This document shows positions 48,376 to 58,827 of a stretch of 64,000 bases of DNA, one piece after another; position 1 is the stretch's first letter, and each line of letters opens with the position of its first letter. The stretch covers positions 1,736,001 to 1,800,000 of the forward strand of contig CP137322.1 of assembly GCA_033182465.1 (NCBI GenBank), in the 5' to 3' direction. The DNA comes from Sanghuangporus weigelae. Its lineage: Eukaryota > Basidiomycota > Agaricomycetes > Hymenochaetales > Hymenochaetaceae. A program made the position numbers and the translations under genes. The notes under the pieces are model-generated. The model was not told where the DNA came from. It saw only the letters and a list, made by a program, of their open reading frames with translations, and searched no databases.

Positions 48376-49049
48376 ATGGTATGCGATCTTTGCTTTAACT
48401 GCTTGATAAATGAGTCAGGGAAGTGCATTGTCTAGTCGGCACCAAAAGCCATTATCCAGGTCGTCATCGCTGGATCACAAATATTGGGAAGGGCGTTCGC
48501 TGCAGCTGCAAAGCAGGCTTACAAGAGTACGCTTCAAGTATTTTCTTAATCCAACCTATCTCTAATTTTATCCCCATAGATGCGCAGTACCGACCGCAGA
48601 ATGGGGCAGTTGGAGATGCTGCTGGCGTGAACAGAGCAACGTCAGGGTCAATCACCGACAAACTTACTCGAGAACACAGAATGACACCGGATGAGGCGCG
48701 TCTTATACTTAATGTCAAACGGGAGGATGGAATGGATGCTATCTTACGAGTGCGTTCTGTCATCTTGATTTCCTCAATGAAATGTTTCTAATCTAATGTC
48801 CACGTTTGTGCTCATGATTAGCATTACGAACACCTATTCAAGACTAATTCACCCCCACCTCCGCCTGAAAAGCCCGTGTCTGGTCGACAGAAACAGCAAT
48901 TTTGGTCGCATTACTTGCAATCGAAGGTCGTGCGTGCGAAGGAGCGGTTAGAGGCTGAGGCGAAGACTTCCGTGGAGGCAGAGGCGGAGTTAGCAGCGAA
49001 GGCCACGGAAAGGCCTGCCAATGAAGCTCCTCCACCTCCTCCAGTATAA
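48376..49049 (+). CDS. PAM16: Mitochondrial import motor subunit Pam16/Tim16
   Basis: J-like regulator of Pam18 in the presequence translocase motor. Exons 48376-48378, 48436-48526, 48580-48749 and 48822-49049 give 163 residues. Exon 1 contributes only the ATG, directly followed by GTATGC; the next exon reads SAPKAIIQVVIAGSQILGRAF, the conserved N terminus. The J-like core is KLTREHRMTPDEARLILNV, with the DKP position replaced, then LRHYEHLFKTNSP and SHYLQSKVVRAKERLEAE. The C terminus is Ala/Glu- and Pro-rich. Without the ATG-only exon no in-frame ATG exists before the conserved start, which supports the model. Confidence 0.93.
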
Positions 49050-49462
49050 CACGGCTGTATCAAAGCTCTGCGTTTCTTTCCGGTTGACAGTTTGTTATAA
49101 TATCTTTATACGCACTACGCATGTTTACAAGCCCCCAGTCGTTTGCTCTCTTCAAGTTGCATAATACAATAATCATCCAAAGGCTTTGCTGATATGTTCC
49201 GAACCGTTTATCTGGGATACGGAGAGCTTGATTATTTAACCTGTTTGTCGTGAATCTCAAGGCCTTAGAATGTTCGATATCTATTATTTCGTCTTTTTTT
49301 CATTTTTGTAGCGGAAGGAAAAGTGCAAGCAAATGACGTCGGCAAGCAGATGTGATCGACGTGATCGACGTCCGAGTCGGAACGTAAATTCTCTAGTCTA
49401 CCGATCTCCGCAACTTACATTACAATCACCAGCACCAATTTAACTGTTCTACCCATCCAACA
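49050..49462. other. Intergenic region, PAM16 / KTI12
   Basis: 413 bp between tandem genes, including a short direct repeat GTGATCGACGTGATCGACGT at about 49350-49370. No other feature. Confidence 0.5.
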
Positions 49463-50615
49463 ATGGCTCTTATAACAATCTCCGGGTACCCAGCTTCAGG
49501 GAAGACACGCCGAGCCGACCAACTCAGGACATTCCTCGAAGTGCGAATGAACGATCCATCGTGCGACGGTCCGAAGCTCAAAGTAACTGTCATCTCGGAT
49601 GACACGCTCAATATCAAAAGAAGTGTTTACGATGGTCCGTATGTGTTATTTCACATCGTGTCATAAGCAGCTAAAGTCTGATTGAAGATGATTATGATTG
49701 AAAAGATGGACGACAGGAGAAACCTGCGCGAGCTGCTTTGTTTACTGCAGTTCAACGAGCGATCGGGAAAGACAGGATAGTTATTGTGGATGGGATGAAT
49801 TATATCAAGGGATATAGATATCAGATATATTGTGCAGCGAGAGAGCATAAGTGCCGTGTTTGCACGGTGCGTTTATTCGTTGGCTGTCATAAGGTTAAGT
49901 CTCACTATGCGCGCAGTTATATGTCGTTGCCAGACCAGAGCAATGTCGAGAATGGAATAATACGAGAGATGAAGGTAGTGACTCATACAGTCCAGAAACG
50001 TACGTCAACTAACAGCCTTATCGTAAGGATGTGTCTTATTGAGAACTACTCAGTCTTGATAATTTGATCACACGTTTCGAAGAGCCATCGTCCATGGTTC
50101 GTTGGGACTCGCCCCTCATAACAATACCCTGGACAGATGAACAACTTCCTGGAGAAGATATTTGGAAGGCTGTTATGGAGGGGTTCGTGAAGCCTCCTAA
50201 TGCAGGAACATCAGCTGTACGCCTCACATCCTGCCGTTTCGCCTGTAATGAATCTGTTCAGACTTGTTTTCCCCGTGATGTTCAGATACCCGTCGCACCA
50301 TCAGACGCCTTACATACTTTGGAACAAACAGCCACGGCAATGGTCTCTACTATCACATCCGAACAAGCAGCCTCACAAGGACTAGGCTCCGGTGGTGAGA
50401 TTATTCTCCCGCTCTCGGCAACTCTAAAGCCCAAAGTCCGGCTACCAGCCAGAAATATATCTCTATCAGAACTCCAGCGGCTGAAAAGACAGTTTGTGAC
50501 GATACATAAAAAGGCGATCACTCTGGGCTCGACTGAGAAAGGAACGGTTGATTGGAGTGAAGAGAAGGTCGCGGAGAAGTTTGTAGTTTACCTGGAAGAG
50601 AATCTGAAGCCGTGA
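49463..50615 (+). CDS. KTI12: Kti12-type P-loop protein (Elongator-associated, tRNA wobble modification)
   Basis: ATPase that binds Elongator and tRNA and is needed for mcm5/ncm5 modification of wobble uridines. Exons 49463-49634, 49706-49866, 49917-49999, 50054-50216 and 50286-50615 give 302 residues. Walker A is GYPASGKT at about residues 8-15. VTVISDDTLNI, YDDGRQEKPARAALFTAV and IVIVDGMNYIKGYRYQI follow. The C-terminal part has DNLITRFEEPSSMVRWDSPL and the tRNA-binding helix ELQRLKRQFVTIHKK. The last intron (69 nt) is stop-free and in frame; I treat it as an intron because the intervening peptide is unlike the family. Confidence 0.93.
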
Positions 50616-51454
50616 AATCTGGCCTGTATGACGACGAGAACGTTCGAGCTTTGCTGAAGCTGTTGCTCACGGTACGTATTTAACAATGATCGCATATGAC
50701 TCAACAAGGTCAACTGCGCGAACGAGTATTGCTTTGTTCCGTATCTATCTCTGGAGTTGGTGCTCTGCGATCAGCAATGCTGTGACTAGTCTAGACTTAC
50801 TCAGATCATCTGTGGACCAAGTTCTATTCAACGTCAACGATCAGAATGGATGGAGCTCGTCACCATTTGGCAAATGTGGTTTCTCAGGGATGCATCCTTC
50901 TTTCTTGGGGACAAAAAAATATGCACTCGATACTTGATAGTGGCGGCCTGCTAGAGCTAGTTTCATTCAGAATTATCACTTATATCTGAGAGGTGAGCAT
51001 GTTTTTTTTGTTACTGAGAATCTGCGACTTATTGATAGATACGCTCCGCAGTAATACACATGCTTGTCAGATGGAAGAAGATGTATGCTTAGTAGCGAGC
51101 ACTTCTGATTTTTGATGAGTTCTGATTTTCGATGAGAATTGTCGGATCAATGTTTTATCCCAAGAAACTCGTCGTCGTGATATTCGGATCTCTCCTCGAA
51201 TGAGCAATCATCAGGCTCTGCCTTGCATGACCTGTGCTCGTAACCTGATTCTGCAGATCTATGAGACACCGAGAGTGCAAGGCCAATGACCCCAGCCAAT
51301 TGTAGCTATGGAGCCGCTTTAAAGTCATGGTCGCGCGGGCTCAAGGAACTCCATGCCTTCTTAATGTCCTCTTGAGCCTGGTCGCTCGTGCCCCTGTTCA
51401 AAACTGCATCTCTGTCGCTCCTTTGGCACATTCGTTTCCATATACACGTTCTTT
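50616..51454. other. Intergenic / possible 5' region of membrane protein B
   Basis: About 840 bp. A 69-codon frame at 51327-51536 begins with a hydrophobic stretch that could be an alternative first exon of the next gene, but the junction cannot be fixed. Confidence 0.4.
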
Positions 51455-54181
51455 ATGCTGCAAGTTTCCTCAGCGTGTGTTTCCATTAGTTCCCTTTCAT
51501 TTCCCGTTTCCAGGCCGTGTACCGCCAAGGCATTAGAGCAGGGAACCACCGCAAGTGCGTGTTGTTTCTAGTTCCCTTTGAGACAAAAACTCACTGCTAT
51601 GGCCTTTTGAATAGTCTTTTATACTGATGTAAGTGTTTCTTATCGCACAGTTTTTCGGCGGCTCAATGCTATTGTTTATTACCTCGGCCCGTTTTATTAC
51701 AGAGGTGTGCACGCTCATTACACGAGCTTGCGTCAAGACTCTGAGGTTCAATATTCCGTCAGTGCATTTCGACGCCGTGATTCACGAGGTCTAGCGAATT
51801 TTGACCAAGAGTCTGGAATTGTGGTTGGCTTTGGTGCAACAAGTAAGCTATTACTCGGGGCTCCCTGAGCATTGCACTAACAACCATCTTTAGTACGAGC
51901 GTCACATCCTTCGGAGGGACTAGCGGGCACTGGCGAGTATTCATTGAAAAACTGTTGAATAGCTAAGTATACTGATGACATCCTTTCCCTGTATCTTAGT
52001 TGTTTCGGAATTGTCGACGTCGTCAGTAGAGTTTACATCGCCATCAGCATCATCATCCTCGTCACCTGCTCTACCATCTTCAAGAATCAGCACAGCATCA
52101 TCAACATCAAATGATTCGGAAAGAATTCGATCACCACAGTCTGCGTCGTCTATTGATTCGACGTCGCGTTCCTTTTCATCAGATCGTGCGACTTTGTTTT
52201 CAACGGTGCCTACGTTGTCTCATCAACTGCCAACGTCTTCGGAGCAGACATCTGAGATGTCAACTTCGTTACTGTCACCGATCATATCATCGTTCATTAC
52301 CTTTGTAGGGGTCTCGTCGCAGGTCTTATCGACAGAAGACTCAAGTTCGAACGGAGTATCTGCTACAGGTCGCTCTAATGCCTTCATCAGTACATCGGCA
52401 AGCACCTTAGATGCTGATCCTGCCGTTTCGGCCACTAGTACGGCAGTAGGAGTAGCGAGCATTGTCTCTACAAGCACATCCGATGTGGTCTCTATCAGTG
52501 CTGTAGCAAGCGTATCCGACGCGGTCCTAACTGGAGCTATAGCAAATATATCGGACTCTATCCCTTCCAGTATAGTTACGAATGCAGTGGGCATAGACAT
52601 ATCGGTCGCTCTCTCTACTAGTCTGGCTACGAGCACATCCGACGCTGTCTCTATGAGTACGACAATGAGCACGTCCGACAGTGTCCCTAACAATACAACA
52701 ACAAGCATATCTGACGCTATCTCTAGCAGTACAACGACAAACACATCCAACTCTATCCCTACTGGTGCAACAGCAGCAATCACATCCGACTCCACCTCTA
52801 GCAATGTAACAGCGAGCATGTCCAACGCTTTCCCTAGCGGTACAACAGCAAGTCTGTCCGGCTTCGTCCCTAGTAATGCAACAGCAAGTATATCTGGCGC
52901 TATCCCTAGAAGTCCAACAGCAAGCACATCCGACTCTATCCCTAGCAATATAACTGCAAGCACATCATCCGACTTTGTCCCTATCAGTACACTAGCAATC
53001 ATCGCTGCACATAAGCGTGCAACGGTAGGCGCGTCCGATACTACCGCTAGTAGCACAACAGCAGGCACTCACGGCGTTACCTCTATTGATACGACAGTAA
53101 TCCCATCGAATGGTGTCTCTACCAGATCAAAATCACGCACACGCCACACTGTCCTCAGTAGTACAACAGACACTTCGTCGGGCAGTATCTCTACCAGTAC
53201 AGCTGACAGGATTGCGGTGGGCATATCGCGTCTTATCTCTACTAGTCCGACTTCAGGCACATCCAATGCTGTCGATATCAGTATGACAGCGAGAACGTCC
53301 GCCTTTCTCCCTAGCAGTACAACAACAAGCACATCCAATACTGTCTCTGTCAGTAAGACAGCAAGCAAATCCAACATTTTTGTCCCGGGCAGCAAATCAG
53401 CAAGCGCTTCGGAAAGCATCTTTACCAGTTCAACAGCAAGTGCATCGAACTTTATCGCTTCCAGTACGACAACAGCGAGCACATCGACTGCGTTTTCTCC
53501 TCCTACAGTTGTGGCCGTAACCCTTGCAGTCTCGTGCTCGTTCGTTATTCTTACCGTTGCATTCTTCTGTATTAAACGAAGGATCTTAAAACGTTCGGAC
53601 CGTATCCAATCTTCGGCTAAGATAATAGCTATGCCATCCGCAGAACGGAGTGACCTAGAGAAGGGAGAAAGGTTCGTTTCAGATTTTGTGATTACATTGC
53701 GGTGAATGATTGATCTAATTGCAGGCCACAAGAATCGATCAGAGAGGGTGCAAGAATATCTCAAAGTGGATCTGAGGGTCCTGAATTCTTCGCGTCTGAT
53801 GTGGCCACTGTCGGCAGTTCGGTTTCATCGACCAGCTATTTTGTACCCCCACAGACAGCAAGACAGTCTACTACCCATCGCGTGTCTAGGACTCTCAAGA
53901 CGCTGATCCTGTCCATTACGAGACCGGACAAGCCGACGTTTAACAATCTCGGTGAGGCTCCAGGTACCCCGTCCGAAACTGTGAGTGTGATGATGGAAGA
54001 AATGAGTTGCTTGCGCGCCCAACTAGCAGAGATCATGCAGCACCAGCGGGAGGAGGAGGGAGCTACGAAAGACAGACGAAGCACTTCGGAGGTCATACAG
54101 AACGAGGCATCTAGAAATTCAGCTCTGGCAGACTCTGCAATTTCAGAGGAAAGTTGTCCGCCACCATATTCCAGCCACTGA
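51455..54181 (+). CDS. Ser/Thr-rich single-pass membrane protein with PPxY tail and 12-residue repeats (copy B)
   Basis: Best chain: 51455-51554, 51651-51842, 51894-51953, 52000-53671 and 53725-54181, which closes in frame to 826 residues. The first exon is uncertain. The N-terminal part (TTAIFRRLNAIVYYLGPFY..., IVVGFGAT) resembles the beta-sandwich ectodomain common in basidiomycete membrane proteins. Then comes a very long Ser/Thr region with 12-residue repeats, one membrane helix (VVAVTLAVSCSFVILTVAFF, about 620-642) with basic CIKRRILKR after it, and a cytoplasmic tail. The tail has a helix (VSVMMEEMSCLRAQLAEIMQ) and ends CPPPYSSH, a PPxY motif. The tail matches the copy at 31199-32292. 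The protein is probably a heavily O-glycosylated cell-wall-facing protein; no function is assigned. Confidence 0.75.
52450..53490 (+). repeat. Coding minisatellite, degenerate 36-nt units
   Basis: Diverged units of about 36 nt (12 codons, pattern like STSDAVSxSTTT) run head to tail through the large exon of membrane protein B. Because the third bases vary but the amino-acid pattern stays, the array looks old and under selection for Ser/Thr content. The opposite strand is also open for 231 and 281 codons, which is a by-product of the repeat composition. Confidence 0.8.
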
Positions 54182-54753
54182 TCTGAATATGCAGGTATGC
54201 CATGTATTTAAATCTGTCTCCAAGGATAGCTGAACTGACATGGGCATGCTTTGTGGATAATCTAAGGCGATTCGTCTCACAAGCGCTGCCGTGGAATCAC
54301 AGCAGCAGAAGTCTTTACGGCCTATTTACTGCTCTATACCATAGAAAGTCTTGATACCAAGATTCCTGCCTGCGCAGTGACGTATACATTCAGTACTCTT
54401 TGTTAGATGATCCATCAATCATTCCCTGCAGGACATTCATGTAGCACATACTCAGACTTTTTCTTATTCAACGAATATCTTAGAGTAGATCTGTCGGACC
54501 GGAAGTAAATTGAATTGATGTGAGCTTACGTAAACGAGCGTCTTTCTGTGGCACCCCTGATCCCATTTGCTTCAAGCTGCACAGGCCCAGGACGTTGTTC
54601 AGCCACTAGCTCTCTTGTTCCTACCGCCGTCTCTCATTGCCTCGAAGACGAGAGTGACAACGTTTTCTTCGCCGTCTTCCAGCTTGAGCTTTCTGAGTAG
54701 CCATTGGCTCTGACAAATTTTATTTTGGCGGCTGAGCCTTCCACTGCGCAACT
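54182..54753. other. Intergenic region, membrane protein B / ELL
   Basis: 572 bp, 3' flank and ELL promoter. No further feature is recognised. Confidence 0.5.
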
Positions 54754-57429
54754 ATGCCGTTACCCTCCAACAGTTCTATATCGTTACAAGGCCACTCGCG
54801 GCCAGGTGAGGGTGTGACGACCATGCCAAAGATCGCGATGATCGTACGCATGACGGAGGAGACTCTGGACGCCCTCCAGAGTCTTTCAGGTGCAGATCGG
54901 ATGGACTTCGAGTTTGGGGACAAGCCTGTGAGCATCTCATTTCTTCTTATCTAGCAAGTAGACAGAGCTGACAGTATGTCAAGGGAATCTACGTTCGGGA
55001 CCAATGCTTCCCTATGCGATATGACAGAGAGAAAGAAAACCAGGAGCTCTTTATTCGTACTACGATGCCAAACCGTCCCAATGCTCCACTCCGACTGAAT
55101 GCGAATGTCGTCGGGAAATTTGCTGTTGAGAAGGTGCTCTCGGACAAGCTCTCTCAGCGTTTGCACCATGTTACCGCTGCCGCGGCGAAGCAGAAAGCTG
55201 AGCGCAAAGCAATCATGGTGGATACTCCTCTTGCCGTTACTCCGCCAGTTGCACAGAAGCCTGCACCGAAGCGGAAGGCCCCGCCGAAGAGTGCCCCGAA
55301 ATCGACACCGACGATTGTCAAAAGCTATGCAACCACATCTCCAAATCCGACAGCTAGTCCGAATGGCTCGGCGTCAGTAGCCCTTCCGAAAGACCTTGCG
55401 ATCACATACCGTCAGAGGCTCATCCACTATTTGGCTCTGGGTTCGGCTACGGTGCAGGACATATTTAAGGAATTTGGGGGATCAGAGATTGATCACAACA
55501 CTCGTGCTGGTATTATGGACTTGCTACATGATGTATGTGATCGTTGCTGTGCTGCGCATTTTTGATCATTCATCTATTGCTATTTATAACGATTAGGTGG
55601 CTGAACGGGAAGAAGTCTCCCGGAAAGCTGCATCAACAACTCAGCTTGCGAATTGGCGCCTGAAGCCACAGACGTGGTTGGAAGTTCGTCCATACCAATA
55701 TTCAGGTTACACTGACAATGTACGCACGAGGGTTGCTCGCACGGCTAGGACCTGGTTCGGTTCTCTTAAAATCCCGGAGGACGATCCAGCCTGGGATCAC
55801 GTCAAATTTCGTGATAGCGGCCATGGGAATTCCGGGTCCAATGCGCAATCAGGACAAAGGGCTATGAATGGTACTACAAGCGCTGCTGCGAAAGCTAAGA
55901 AAGCGAAAGCTACGAGTGCAGATGTGAAAGTCAAATCGGAGGCCGCCGCTCCCTCGCCGCGCCCCTCCCAAGTATCAGCATCACTTCCCCCGAAGCCAAG
56001 TGGAGTGTCGATGCGAGCCAGCACCCCTATGCGAAGTGCGAAAGGCAAAGAGCGAGAAGGGGAGACAGAGAAAGAGGAAGGGGAACTATCCGCATCCCAG
56101 ACTCCACCGCGGATGTCTGCTGTCCCCGCGGAGAGGCGCCAACCTAATTCTCGTCCATCAAATGGTGCTTCAACGCCGACGATGCCGCCTCCGCCTGTAC
56201 CCGTGTCTTTCCAATCTCAACAACTATCGTCCTCTGCAGCAGCGAAGCGGACAGGCCCTGTAGATCCTCGAGGACTTCGACGTCCGCCTCCAGAACCAAG
56301 TGAACGAGCACGTGCAGCTCCTCCACTTCCACCTCCGGTTGATCGAAAACCGGTTGTGCAGGTAAAGAAAGAAGTAGTCGCCCAAACAAAGAAGGAACGC
56401 GCATCGGTTTCCCTCAGTGAAAATGGAGTTGCTACTTCAAGTGCCTCTAGTCAATCTGCGAAGGAACGCGACCGTGAGTTGGCGAGACGGGAGAGACAAA
56501 GAGACAAAGAGTCTGACAAAGAAAGTATTCGGGCAGCTCGTAAAGAGAGGGAGAGAGAATCAGACAGGGAGAGCATACGCGGCCGAGATAAAGAGCGTGC
56601 GCTCAAAGAAATTGCACGAGATCGAGACCAAGAGAGACCGAGGGAGAAACTCAAAGAGAAGGCGTCGGCTCCCTCGCGACCGGTAGCAAAGACGAGCACG
56701 AAACGGAAACCGCCCTCCGAGTCTTCGGCTGAAGAATCCTCTGACTGGGGATACGAGGATAGACGCAGGTCTTCGGTGAAATTAAAACGGGACCGGGAGA
56801 GTATTGGTGCCAAAAGCACTTCATCGTCGTTGAAAGCTCCGGTAACGCTAAAGCAGAAGATTAAGCGGGAGACTTCGCCACTTCCTTCGACCAAGGTGAA
56901 GTCAATACCAGTAGAGCGTAAGGTCGTTTCAGCGAGCTCTTCGAAAGCGTCTTCGACAGCTGTTAAGAAAGGGCCGAAGGTGGATGGTGTATCGCGTTCT
57001 ACGTCCGTAAAATTGCACAAGAGGAGGCGCTCGTCTATTGATTTCACGTCATCGTCTGAAGAAGAGGAGGAACGCAAGCCAAGGAATGCAGTATCAACAG
57101 CGAAGGCCACTCTCTCCTCAAAAAGCTCTGCAGCTGCGAATATTACTCGTACGATCCCTTCGAAGCCTCGTCCGGCTTTATCGAAGCGCGAGCAATTACG
57201 TTCACGGTATCAGAACATATACGGAGAGTATATCATGGTCTTCCAGAAGCTCGTCGCACATAAGAACAGGGTACAGGCGGTGTTGCGACATGGATCTGAG
57301 TCACCCAGTGGAGAATCGGATATAGATTTGAACGATATGATGCCATTGGATGAGGTGCAGGACTTGACGGCGCGACATCAGAGGCTGCATGATGAGTTGG
57401 AGGAGATTAAGAAGAGTTATACGACGTGA
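54754..57429 (+). CDS. ELL: RNA polymerase II elongation factor ELL homologue
   Basis: Elongation factor that suppresses pausing. Exons 54754-54927, 54984-55532 and 55597-57429 give 851 residues. The N terminus MPLPSNSSISLQGHSRPGEG and KIAMIVRMTEETLDAL lead to FEFGDKPGIYVRDQCFPM. A winged-helix-like segment reads YRQRLIHYLALGSATVQDIF then IDHNTRAGIMDLLHDVAE. Next is QLANWRLKPQTWLEVRPY. The centre (about 320-740) is low complexity, with Pro-rich, Arg/Glu/Asp-rich (RERQRDKESDKES type) and Lys/Ser-rich parts. The C-terminal 90 residues (SRYQNIYGEYIMVFQKLVAHK ... LHDELEEIKKSY) form the helical occludin/ELL domain. Family membership is inferred from the N- and C-terminal blocks together. Confidence 0.85.
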
Positions 57430-58827
57430 ATAACGGAGCAGATCATTTGCGTTGTTTTGATTCTGGAAGGATGGAATTTTTCATAGACACTAATAAAAGC
57501 ATGAAGTCGATCTGGCATGTTTTTTCTTCTTCTTAATTCATTCTGCATCTGAACTTTGGATCATTTTCTGTCTTCTGCGATAGCTGTATTGTACGATCGT
57601 ATGTTCTAGCGGGGTGGGGCGGTTTTCTGGAAAATACCCATGGATAGAATCATTTGACATACGGGCCTTTTGACTGTGAGAGTAAAGCTATTCTGAAGGT
57701 TGACTTCTGGGCTTCGCTGGCTGAATGCCTTGACACGGAGGGCTAATTTCGGGACTTACCGCGGAATACGTGAGAACTCGACTTAAGTTTTGCCATGGGT
57801 CTTCAGATTCCGAGAGCGTCGGTCTTGAGGGAAGCTCGATCTCACCGGACTACGTTGGATTGGAAGAGATATGTGTAAATTTTAAGCTCAAGCTTCAAGT
57901 CTTGAAGTATTCATTCATTCATTATCTCGAAGCAGGATTGAAGGGAGCACAGTAGCCCCGGCCGCTTGCGGGATGCAGTGGATCCGGTCCACGCCACGTT
58001 TCTGAGGATGTTCAATCATCTGCAAGTGCTTGTCAAGAAGAAGACATCATATGCCAAATAGAAGACGGTAGTATTCTGCGAGTAAGGAAGCACTACGTAG
58101 ATAGGTGTAGTCGTGTGATACGTACACAAGGAGATAATAGATAAGTTGAGGGAATGTCGCACATAGAACGAGGCGTGGTATTTCCGACGAAGCGTCAGAC
58201 GTAGGGGTAACCCCTAAGAGAGATAAGTTGGTAAGATGTGGTACGCAGAGTGAGCCGTCGCATGATGTCTACCGGTACCGTAAGTAGGCGGAAATGAAAC
58301 TTCTTGTTTGATAAGTGTATAAAAGATGGTGACTGGCGGAGCTTGCAGGTGATTGCGTGTGAGTCCGTGTTACAACTGATTGTAGGCGTGATCTACGTAT
58401 TGTATTGAGAGCGTATCTAAACTGAATGAGAAGGCGTTCTGAGTGTCAAGATGACCCTGAGTGGAATGGAGCGGCGGGCGCACTGAAAAGGCTTATGATG
58501 GGTTTTGATCTGATTTACATAATTCTATTTTTTGCGTCACTCGGTAGCGAGAGACATATTAGGCAGTCAAGTCCCACGCCTAGACTGGGGATGACCGATT
58601 CTGATTCTTGCCTTTCCTCCTTGACATCCTAGTCTTCCCTCCTCCAATTGGCGGCGTCGTCTTTGCCCGACGACGGCGTCCGATGCTTACGACTGACTAT
58701 TTCTTCAATAGCGACGACATTGTCGCCCAATCATTCTGCTGATCAGCCCGCTCAGACCCCGCCGTCGCTGCCGCCGCCTCGCAAAGTCAAACCAGACGTC
58801 CAGACTACTTCTCGTCGTATTCTCCTC
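57430..58827. other. Intergenic region and unresolved 5' end of the next gene
   Basis: About 1.2 kb shows nothing supported. From 58633 the frame that reads into the coiled-coil gene is open (QTPPSLPPPRKVKPDVQTTSRRILL). It is preceded by CCTTGACATCCTAG, a good branch-point plus acceptor, so an upstream first exon probably exists here but its ATG could not be fixed. Confidence 0.45.

Noticed and set aside
49350-49372. Direct repeat GTGATCGACGTGATCGACGT upstream of KTI12 as a regulatory operator
   Set aside because: Only two short copies and no known factor matches; it may be chance.
52223-53764. Two long minus-strand frames (281 and 231 codons) opposite membrane protein B
   Set aside because: They are antisense to a Ser/Thr minisatellite; repeat composition keeps the other strand open. 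There are no splice sites, domains or natural starts, while the plus strand has a clear membrane helix and tail.
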